From the NCBI RefSeq assembly GCF_934643405.1, contig NZ_CAKUCL010000139.1:1-18299 (forward strand): DNA of 18,299 bases, read 5' to 3'. Below are positions 13,273-18,299 of this stretch, in pieces; position 1 is the first letter of the stretch, and the number at the start of each line of letters is the position of its first letter. The stretch is from an uncultured Actinoplanes sp. Its GTDB lineage: Bacteria > Actinomycetota > Actinomycetes > Mycobacteriales > Micromonosporaceae. The notes below the pieces were generated by a model that did not search any database, had not been told where the DNA came from, and saw nothing but the letters and a program-made list of their open reading frames with translations. The translations under genes were made by a program, and so were the position numbers.

Positions 13273-13343
13273 GGCGACGGACGCGGCCAAGGCCGGCCGG
13301 GCCTGCCCCGGGGGCGACGGACGCGGGCACGGCCGGCCGGGCC
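13273..13343. repeat. Two imperfect 31-bp direct repeats at 40-bp period
   Basis: 13273-13303 and 13313-13343 share 29 of 31 bases (GGCGACGGACGCGG, then GGCCGGCCGGGCC), in the intergenic region after the enoyl-CoA hydratase stop. No coding role is seen. The second copy runs into the terminator hairpin. Confidence 0.7.
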
Positions 13344-13366
13344 GGGCGGCTCTGCGCCCGGCCCGG
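13337..13366. terminator. Bidirectional GC hairpin between convergent genes
   Basis: CCGGGCCGGGCG (13337-13348) pairs perfectly with 13355-13366 around a 6-nt loop. It sits 82 bp after the enoyl-CoA hydratase stop and 4 bp past the stop of the convergent acidic-tailed gene. It probably ends both transcripts. Confidence 0.65.
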
Positions 13367-13369
13367 GGC

Positions 13370-13933
13370 TCACGCGTCCGGGTCTTCCTCTTCCTCGTCG
13401 TCCTCTTCCGGGTCCTGGTTGGCCTCCTCGCCGAGGACGAAGGCCTGCATCGCCAGCTCGTCGCCGGAAGGCCAGACATACGCCGGGAGCTCGGCCGGGC
13501 CCAGCTCCTGCACGTTCGACCAGAACTGGCGCACCGCCTCGGCCGGGGTGCCCGCCTCGATCGGCATCGCGACGCTGACCAGCCACGTCTTGCGCTGGGC
13601 GAGGGCCGGCTCGCCGCTCACCCGGGCCGCGAGCGCGCGGAACACCTCGGGATCGACGGGCACCGCGCTCGTCCCGGCCGTCAGCCGCAGCGCGTCGGCC
13701 GGCGCCGGGTCGTCGAACGAGCGCCGCAGGTACGTCAGGACCAGCTCGCCGCCTTCGATCTTGGCTGCCCGGGCCACGGCCACCACCCCGCCGCCGGCGA
13801 CCAGCAGGACGTCGTCGTCCGGGCCGACCTCGCCCGCGCCCGCCGTCACCGTCAGGGTGTCGTGGTGGAACAGGCGCTCGGTCGCCCACTGGTCCGCCGG
13901 GATGATCACCGCCCACTGAGCCATGCGGTCCAT
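13370..13933 (-). CDS. Unknown protein with highly acidic C-terminus
   Basis: 187-aa soluble protein I do not recognise with confidence. It begins MDRMAQWAVIIPADQWATER and has short beta-type segments (DDDVLLVAGGGVVAVARAAK, GELVLTYLRRSF, KTWLVSVAMPIEAG). The order WAVIIP...DDVLLVAGGGVVAVARA recalls small PUA/EVE-like barrels, but that is only an impression. The last 17 residues are almost all Asp/Glu with Pro (EDDEEEEDPDA at the end), a low-complexity acidic tail. The start is either ATG 13933, 4 nt after the tag stop, or ATG 13924 (MAQWAV). It is the last gene of the DivIVA-SRPBCC-Tag run and is followed by a hairpin, so it is probably co-expressed with tag. Confidence 0.65.
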   Translation of the reverse strand: MDRMAQWAVIIPADQWATERLFHHDTLTVTAGAGEVGPDDDVLLVAGGGVVAVARAAKIEGGELVLTYLRRSFDDPAPADALRLTAGTSAVPVDPEVFRALAARVSGEPALAQRKTWLVSVAMPIEAGTPAEAVRQFWSNVQELGPAELPAYVWPSGDELAMQAFVLGEEANQDPEEDDEEEEDPDA

Positions 13934-13937
13934 CTCA

Positions 13938-14549
13938 TCACGCGGTCGATCCGCGCCGGACCGGTGGGACCCAACACCCCGCCAGGTGGTCGTCGACCAT
14001 GCCGGTGGCCTGCATCAACGCGTACGCCGTCGTGGGGCCGACGAATTTGAAGCCGCGCTTCTTGAGGTCCTTGGCCATGGCCGTGGACTCCCTGGTCGTC
14101 GCCGGGACCTCGGCCCGGGTCACCGGTCGCGGCGGTGCGGGGTCCGGAGCGTACGACCAGAGCAGTGCGGAGAGGCCGCCGGGCAGGTCGGCGGCGACCT
14201 TGGCGTTGTGCAGCGCCGCGTCGATCTTCATGCGATTGCGGACGATGCCGGTGTCGGACATCAGGCGGGCGGCGTCGGCGTCGGCGAACGCGGCGACCTT
14301 CTCTATCGAGAAGCCGGCGAACGCGGCGCGGAAGGCGGGCCGTTTGCGCAGGATCGTGATCCAGGCGAGGCCGGACTGGAACGCCTCCAGGCACATGCGC
14401 TCGAACAGGGCGTCGTCGCCATGGACCGGCTGGCCCCACTCGCCGTCGTGGTACGCCGTGTAATCCGGCGTGCCGTTGCCCCAGAAGCAGCGGGCCCGGC
14501 CGTCGGCGCCGAGGACGAGCCCGTCGGCGAGCCCGGTGGTGTCTGTCAT
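13938..14549 (-). CDS. tag: DNA-3-methyladenine glycosylase I
   Basis: 203-aa base-excision repair enzyme that removes 3-methyladenine from alkylated DNA. The zinc-snap ligands are all present: Cys21 (RCFWG), His34 (AYHDGEWG), His188 and Cys192 (DDHLAGCW). The substrate-pocket Glu37-Trp38 and the LEAFQSGLAWITILRKR segment (54-70) match E. coli Tag, as do KKRGFKFVGPTTAYALMQAT (164-183) and the preceding TRES. Length is typical (about 190-205). The ATG at 14549 has a TAGGGT box 7 nt upstream and no ribosome site, so it may be leaderless even though the SRPBCC gene ends only 37 nt before it. The unknown acidic-tailed gene follows within 4 nt. Confidence 0.95.
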   Translation of the reverse strand: MTDTTGLADGLVLGADGRARCFWGNGTPDYTAYHDGEWGQPVHGDDALFERMCLEAFQSGLAWITILRKRPAFRAAFAGFSIEKVAAFADADAARLMSDTGIVRNRMKIDAALHNAKVAADLPGGLSALLWSYAPDPAPPRPVTRAEVPATTRESTAMAKDLKKRGFKFVGPTTAYALMQATGMVDDHLAGCWVPPVRRGSTA

Positions 14550-14556
14550 GCCGGCC

Positions 14557-14562
14557 ACCCTA
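14557..14562 (-). promoter_or_regulatory. -10 box of a leaderless tag transcript
   Basis: On the minus strand TAGGGT ends 7 nt before the tag ATG (14549). It could let tag and the downstream gene be expressed apart from the SRPBCC and DivIVA genes. Confidence 0.45.
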
Positions 14563-14586
14563 GAGGCACCGTCTGACAAAACCGGG

Positions 14587-15084
14587 TCAGGGGAGTTTGC
14601 CCTGCTCCACGAGCCGGCCGAACTTGCGCAGGGCACCGGTGAAGCCCAGCTTCGACCCCGGCCAGAGCACCGGCCACGCGACCTTGCCGACGGCGCCCGC
14701 GGGCAGGTGGAACCACTCGTGGAGCACCACCTGGGTGCGGTCGCCGGACATCGCCGTACACCGCATGGAACCGGGACCCCGCAGCACCTTGCCGCAGTGC
14801 ACCACCCGTACCTCGAAAGGGGGGTTGACCTTGACGACTTCCAGCTCGTCGCGCAGGGCCGCCGGGCCGATCGCGGTGATCGCCTCGACCATGCTGCCCT
14901 CGCCGCCGTCGCCGCGCACCACCCGGACCTTGGTGAACGGAATCCACTCGGACTGCTTCTCCCAGTTCATGAAGGCGGCGAACACGCGCGTGGCGGGCGC
15001 GTTGACGATGACCGTCGCGGTCACCTCGCCGATACCGGGCTGGGCGGCGTCACCGAGACCGCCGTTCGGCTCGGTGGCGCTCAC
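14587..15084 (-). CDS. SRPBCC/START-like protein
   Basis: 165-aa soluble protein of the SRPBCC (polyketide cyclase/START-like) superfamily: a hydrophobic-ligand pocket with a helix-grip fold. Visible features are the opening strand with EVTATVIVNAPATRVFAAFM (20-39), NWEKQSEWIP after helix alpha-2, a run of strands (DELEVVKVNPPFEVRVVHCG, TQVVLHEWFHLP) and the long C-terminal helix (GFTGALRKFGRLVEQGK). The ligand cannot be told. The GTG start at 15084 overlaps the stop of the upstream DivIVA-domain gene by 4 nt (GTGA), so translation is coupled and the proteins may work together. Confidence 0.82.
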   Translation of the reverse strand: MSATEPNGGLGDAAQPGIGEVTATVIVNAPATRVFAAFMNWEKQSEWIPFTKVRVVRGDGGEGSMVEAITAIGPAALRDELEVVKVNPPFEVRVVHCGKVLRGPGSMRCTAMSGDRTQVVLHEWFHLPAGAVGKVAWPVLWPGSKLGFTGALRKFGRLVEQGKLP

Positions 15085-15551
15085 CGGGGCTCCACCGCCT
15101 CCGACTCGGCGACGGCCTTGACCTCGTCCGCGGGCACCACGGTGACCTCGATGGCCGGGATCTCCTCCTTGGGCGCCGGCGGCTCGGCGGGGGCGATCGC
15201 CGCCTCCCGGGCCCGGCGCAGCGCGTCCGCGTCGGTCAGCCGGCCCTCGCGCAGCGCGGTCACCTCGGCCTCGAGCACGCCGATCAGCTCGTCCTTGTAC
15301 CCGATGTCGTACGCCGCTCGCTGCAGCGCCTGGTCGACCTGCGACATCCGGTATCCACGCCAGGCGGTGTCGAACGTCGTGTGCTCGATGTCCTCCTCGC
15401 CGAGCGGCCGGTCGGTGGGCAGCGGGACGGCACGGCCGTCCGGCTCGACGGGCGCCAATCCGCTGTCGCCGCCGCCGAACATCACGGTCACGCCGAACAC
15501 GATCGCGGCCACGACCAATGCCACGACGATGAAGAGGAGTAGCTGGCCCAT
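15081..15551 (-). CDS. DivIVA-domain membrane protein
   Basis: 156-aa protein. Residues 2-27 form one membrane helix (GQLLLFIVVALVVAAIVFGV), then a short Gly/Pro linker. The DivIVA-type motif FDTAWRGYRMSQVDQAL at 60-76 (F...GYxxxxVDxxL) is followed by a predicted coiled coil (about 80-118). The tail is Ala/Pro/Glu/Val-rich and acidic. This combination is a recurring actinobacterial family; its members are thought to touch polar or cell-wall growth machinery, but this one is uncharacterised. The ATG at 15551 is chosen because it directly precedes the membrane helix; a GTG at 15557 is equally close, and the long in-frame upstream extension overlaps nuoA and is not real. It is coupled to the SRPBCC gene. 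Confidence 0.85.
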   Translation of the reverse strand: MGQLLLFIVVALVVAAIVFGVTVMFGGGDSGLAPVEPDGRAVPLPTDRPLGEEDIEHTTFDTAWRGYRMSQVDQALQRAAYDIGYKDELIGVLEAEVTALREGRLTDADALRRAREAAIAPAEPPAPKEEIPAIEVTVVPADEVKAVAESEAVEPR

Positions 15552-15619
15552 GCGCACGATGTTGGCATGCCCGCCGACCCGTGGCGAGCCCGCCACCCCG
15601 GCCGTTGTCCGGGGAAGGT

Positions 15620-15997
15620 TCAGGTCCAGGTCAGGATGCGCTTGCGCCAGGCATAGAGGATGCCCAGCGCGAGGACCGCCACGAAGATGCCCATCTCGGC
15701 CAGCGTGGCGAGGCCGAAGCCGGGCAGATCGAAGACGACCGCCCAGGGAAAAAGAAAAACGGCCTCGACGGCGAAAAGCACGTAAAGATAGGCATAAACG
15801 TAATAACGGATCTGGGCCTGCGCCCAGTCGCCGCCGACCGGATCGATTCCACTTTCGTACGGGACGAATTTGCCCGGCGGTTGAGCCGGGTCGGAGGGCC
15901 GGAGCAGCCGATTGGCGCTGAACGCCCCGACAAAGACGATCACCCCGGCGGCCAGCACCAACCCCAGGGTGGCGTACGAACCGAGATACCCGTCCAC
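15620..15997 (-). CDS. nuoA: NADH-quinone oxidoreductase subunit A, single copy outside a nuo operon here
   Basis: 125-aa membrane protein with three helices: about 8-28 (TLGLVLAAGVIVFVGAFSAN), about 60-82 (YVYAYLYVLFAVEAVFLFPW) and about 92-114 (TLAEMGIFVAVLALGILYAW). The first loop carries KFVPYESGIDPVGGDWAQAQ and the helix-2 AVEAVFLFPWA signature of complex I NuoA, with the conserved Glu in VEAVF. Length is normal. NuoA helps couple quinone reduction to proton pumping, but no other nuo gene follows on this strand; the next genes are unrelated. GTG 15997 lies 8 nt after a TAGGCT box; the frame runs open to 16027 but only to a TTG. The segment about 15744-15880 has many A/T-ending codons, unlike its neighbours. 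It diverges from korA. Confidence 0.9.
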   Translation of the reverse strand: MDGYLGSYATLGLVLAAGVIVFVGAFSANRLLRPSDPAQPPGKFVPYESGIDPVGGDWAQAQIRYYVYAYLYVLFAVEAVFLFPWAVVFDLPGFGLATLAEMGIFVAVLALGILYAWRKRILTWT

Positions 15998-16005
15998 GAT
16001 CCGAC

Positions 16006-16011
16006 AGCCTA
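16006..16011 (-). promoter_or_regulatory. -10 box upstream of nuoA
   Basis: TAGGCT on the minus strand ends 8 nt before the nuoA GTG (15997). It suggests an mRNA with no leader or a leader of 1-2 nt. Confidence 0.4.
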
Positions 16012-16205
16012 ATGGACGACGTGACAAGGTCCCGGCCCCGCCGGATGGTGGACTCCAAGTGGCTCCGAGGAGCCTTGCCTGGCTACTGTGGTCAACGGCC
16101 TACGGGGCTCGTAAGGAGCGCCGACGTAGGCTGGAACTGACTTGTGCGGGCCGGCTCATCGATGTGCTCAACCCGCCGGCCGGCAGCCTTGGGAGGTCGT
16201 GGAAC
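16012..16205 (+). promoter_or_regulatory. korA upstream region with a 14-bp palindrome
   Basis: No gene is seen between nuoA and korA. The region contains a perfect palindrome GGCTCCGAGGAGCC (16061-16074) that could be an operator or a short hairpin, a TAGGCT (16127-16132) as a possible -10, and GGGAGG (16191-16196) as the korA ribosome site. An in-frame extension of korA through this region lacks a credible start and is not coding. Confidence 0.4.
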
Positions 16206-18059
16206 GTGTCCGCTGGAGCAAAGCGGGTCGAGCAGCTGGACCGGGTGGTGATCCGGTTCGCGGGGGACTCAGGCGACGGCATGCAGCTCACCGGTGACCG
16301 ATTCACGTCGGAGACCGCGCAGCTGGGCAACGACATCTCCACTCTGCCGAATTTCCCGGCCGAGATCCGGGCGCCGGCAGGCACTCTGCCGGGCGTGTCG
16401 AGCTTCCAGGTGCATTTCGCCGACTACGACATCCTCACCCCGGGCGACGCGCCGAACGTGCTGGTCGCGATGAACCCGGCCGCCTTGAAGGCGAACCTGT
16501 CCGACCTGCCGCCGGGCGCCGACATCATCGTCAACACCGACGAGTTCACCAAGCGCAACCTGGCCAAGGTCGGGTACGCGGTGAGCCCGCTCGAGGACGG
16601 CTCGCTCGGCTCCTACGCCGTACACCCGGTCGCCCTGACCTCGATGACCGTGGGCGCGCTGGCCGACCACGGCGTCTCGAAGAAGGACGCCGAGCGCGCC
16701 AAGAACATGTTCGCACTGGGCCTGCTCAGCTGGATGTACTCGCGCCCGTTCGAGTCCACGCTGCGCTTCCTGGAGCGTAAGTTCGCCAAGCGTCCCGAGC
16801 TGGTCGCGGCGAACAAGGCGGCCTTCCAGGCCGGCTGGAACTTCGGCGAGACGACCGAGGACTTCTCCGTCCGGTACGAGGTGAAGCCGGCCAAGATGCG
16901 GCCGGGCACCTACCGGAACATCACCGGCAACCAGGCGCTCGCGCTGGGGCTGGTGGCGGCGAGCGTACGGTCGAAGCTGCCCCTGTTCCTGGGCGCGTAC
17001 CCGATCACCCCCGCCTCGGACATCCTGCACGAGCTGTCCAAGCACAAGAAGTTCGGCATCACCACCATGCAGGCCGAGGACGAGATCGCGGCCGTGGGTG
17101 CGGCCCTCGGCGCGTCGTACGGCGGCGCGCTGGGCGTGACCACCACGTCCGGCCCGGGTGTGGCCCTCAAGGGCGAGACGATCTCGCTGGCGGTCGCGCT
17201 GGAGCTGCCGCTGGTCGTCGTCGACGTGCAGCGGGCCGGCCCGTCCACCGGCATGCCGACCAAGACCGAGCAGGCCGACCTCAACATGGCGCTGTACGGC
17301 CGGCACGGCGAGGCGCCGCTCGCGGTGGTCGCGCCCAAGTCGCCGTCCGACTGCTTCCACGCGGCGATCGAGGCCGCCCGGATCGCGCTGACCTACCGCA
17401 CGCCGGTCATCCTGCTCTCCGACAACTACGTGGCCAACGGCTCCGAGCCGTGGCTGCTGCCCGAGGCCGGCGAGCTGCCCGACCTGACCGTCGAGTACGC
17501 GCGGGAGCCCAACGGCGAGGACGGCCGCTTCCTGCCGTACCTGCGCGACCCCAAGACCATGGCCCGCCCGTGGGCGGTGCCCGGCACGCCCGGCCTGGAG
17601 CACCGGATCGGCGGCCTGGAGAAGGCCGACAAGACCGGGGACATCTCCTACGACCCGGCGAACCACGAGCACATGGTCCGCACCCGGGCCGCCCGCATCG
17701 AGGCCATCGACGTCCCGGACGTCGAGGTCGAGGACGCCGACGAGAACGCGCGCGTGCTCGTGCTCGGCTGGGGCTCGACCTACGGGCCGATCGGCGCGGC
17801 CTGCCGGGCGCTGCGCCAGCGTGGCCTGCCCATCGCGCAGGCCCACCTGAGGCACCTCTCCCCGTTGCCGTCGAACCTCGGGGGCGTGCTCTCGGCGTAC
17901 GAAAAGGTCGTCATCCCGGAGATGAACCTCGGCCAGCTCGCCCACGTGATCCGGGCGAAGTACCTGGTCGATGTCCTTCCCTTCAACCAGATCAGCGGCC
18001 TTCCGTTCACCGCCGCGACGCTGGAGAGCATGCTCGAGGACGTGGTCAAGAATGGCTAG
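16206..18059 (+). CDS. korA: 2-oxoglutarate:ferredoxin oxidoreductase, fused gamma-alpha subunit
   Basis: 617-aa subunit of the KorAB enzyme, which oxidatively decarboxylates 2-oxoglutarate to succinyl-CoA and passes electrons to ferredoxin, an alternative to the lipoate-dependent dehydrogenase in the TCA cycle. Residues about 13-190 are the gamma domain (VIRFAGDSGDGMQLTGDRFT, NFPAEIRAPAGTLPGVSSFQ). From about 235 comes the alpha pyrimidine-binding domain (FLGAYPITPASDILHEL, MQAEDEIAAVGAALGASYGG, TTTSGPGVALKGE, DVQRAGPSTGMPTKTEQ), then the C-terminal domain with LVLGWGSTYGPIGAA and PEMNLGQLAHVIRAKY. A gamma-alpha fusion of about 600-650 aa is the actinobacterial form. GTG 16206 has GGGAGG 9 nt upstream. 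The stop overlaps korB by 8 nt, so the subunits are translationally coupled. Confidence 0.93.
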   Translation: MSAGAKRVEQLDRVVIRFAGDSGDGMQLTGDRFTSETAQLGNDISTLPNFPAEIRAPAGTLPGVSSFQVHFADYDILTPGDAPNVLVAMNPAALKANLSDLPPGADIIVNTDEFTKRNLAKVGYAVSPLEDGSLGSYAVHPVALTSMTVGALADHGVSKKDAERAKNMFALGLLSWMYSRPFESTLRFLERKFAKRPELVAANKAAFQAGWNFGETTEDFSVRYEVKPAKMRPGTYRNITGNQALALGLVAASVRSKLPLFLGAYPITPASDILHELSKHKKFGITTMQAEDEIAAVGAALGASYGGALGVTTTSGPGVALKGETISLAVALELPLVVVDVQRAGPSTGMPTKTEQADLNMALYGRHGEAPLAVVAPKSPSDCFHAAIEAARIALTYRTPVILLSDNYVANGSEPWLLPEAGELPDLTVEYAREPNGEDGRFLPYLRDPKTMARPWAVPGTPGLEHRIGGLEKADKTGDISYDPANHEHMVRTRAARIEAIDVPDVEVEDADENARVLVLGWGSTYGPIGAACRALRQRGLPIAQAHLRHLSPLPSNLGGVLSAYEKVVIPEMNLGQLAHVIRAKYLVDVLPFNQISGLPFTAATLESMLEDVVKNG

Positions 18060-18299
18060 CCCCGCTGTGGAACTGAAGCTCACCGCCAAGGACTTCAAGT
18101 CTGATCAAGAGGTCCGCTGGTGCCCCGGCTGCGGTGACTACGCCATCCTCGCCGCGGTCCAGGGCTTCATGCCCGAGCTGGGCATCCCGCGGGAGAACAT
18201 CGTCTTCATCTCCGGCATCGGGTGCTCGTCGCGCTTCCCGTACTACATGAACACCTACGGGATGCACTCGATCCACGGCCGCGCGCCGGCGATCGCGAC
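18052..18299 (+). CDS. korB: 2-oxoglutarate:ferredoxin oxidoreductase beta subunit, 5' part
   Basis: First 82 codons of the beta subunit; the gene runs off the window. It starts MASPAVELKLTAKDFKSDQE, then WCPGCGDYAIL with the first two cluster Cys of the [4Fe-4S] centre, and ISGIGCSSRFPYYMNTYGMH followed by SIHGRAPAIA, the third Cys and the thiamine-diphosphate-binding region typical of KorB/PorB. It binds TPP and the Fe-S cluster and hands electrons to ferredoxin. ATG 18052 lies inside the last codons of korA, in another frame. Confidence 0.93.
   Translation, partial: MASPAVELKLTAKDFKSDQEVRWCPGCGDYAILAAVQGFMPELGIPRENIVFISGIGCSSRFPYYMNTYGMHSIHGRAPAIA

Noticed and set aside
15912..16205. 98-codon N-terminal extension of korA
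   Set aside because: It overlaps the nuoA start and promoter region, has no ribosome site, and KorA homology begins just after GTG 16206, which has GGGAGG at good spacing.
16269..18098. 609-codon open frame on the minus strand opposite korA
   Set aside because: It lies wholly opposite a clear KorA coding frame; its His/Arg/Gly/Val-rich composition is the usual antisense shadow in GC-rich DNA, with no recognisable domain or start signal.

Overview
The window is high-GC actinobacterial chromosome, most likely from Micromonosporaceae (Actinoplanes/Micromonospora type). The grounds are the strong G/C bias at codon third positions, frequent GTG starts, many TANNNT -10 boxes placed 6-8 nt before a start codon (leaderless transcripts), a fused gamma-alpha KorA, an actinobacterial Mrp without the usual Cys pair, a 55-aa DUF3117 protein and a DivIVA-domain membrane protein. 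I see no tRNA, rRNA, insertion sequence, CRISPR array, phage gene or recognisable defence island. It reads as core chromosome with a few accessory genes.

Layout. 1-2076: the 3' part of a DUF4190-type membrane protein (+) converges on an SDR oxidoreductase (-) that follows a small lipoprotein (-). 2322-5500: an EamA exporter (-) diverges from a HAD hydrolase (+), which is followed closely by a small conserved protein (+); these converge on a PhzF-family isomerase (-). 5528-8516: a plus-strand block holds a soluble PRC-barrel/MgtE_N/CBS protein, a translationally coupled DUF1003 membrane protein and the Mrp Fe-S carrier ATPase. 8540-10267: TatB and a membrane-anchored HtrA protease (-), divergent from an O-methyltransferase (+). 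11189-13254: DUF3117 (-), then a PaaX-type repressor overlapping a PaaG-like enoyl-CoA hydratase/isomerase (+). 13370-15997: a minus-strand run of nuoA, DivIVA-domain protein, SRPBCC protein, 3-methyladenine DNA glycosylase I (Tag) and an acidic-tailed unknown protein. 16206-18299: korA and the start of korB (+).

How the parts fit. Much of the set (DivIVA-like, Tag, DUF3117, O-methyltransferase, HtrA, TatB, Mrp, DUF1003, MgtE_N/CBS) is, from memory, also clustered in Mycobacterium tuberculosis around Rv1209-Rv1232c, so this is an old actinobacterial neighbourhood. The sigE-rseA pair that lies between the O-methyltransferase and htrA there is missing here. PaaX plus PaaG-like looks like a self-regulated two-gene acyl-CoA unit, with a perfect inverted repeat at its promoter. 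KorAB (2-oxoglutarate:ferredoxin oxidoreductase) diverges from a nuoA that has no other complex I gene beside it, which hints at a link between ferredoxin and respiration.

Best leads: the MgtE_N/CBS-DUF1003 pair as a possible two-part Mg2+/nucleotide sensor, the back-to-back leaderless promoters between phzF and that pair, the duplicated ribosome-binding site at htrA, the PaaX operator, and the lone nuoA beside korAB. None of these is proven from sequence alone.
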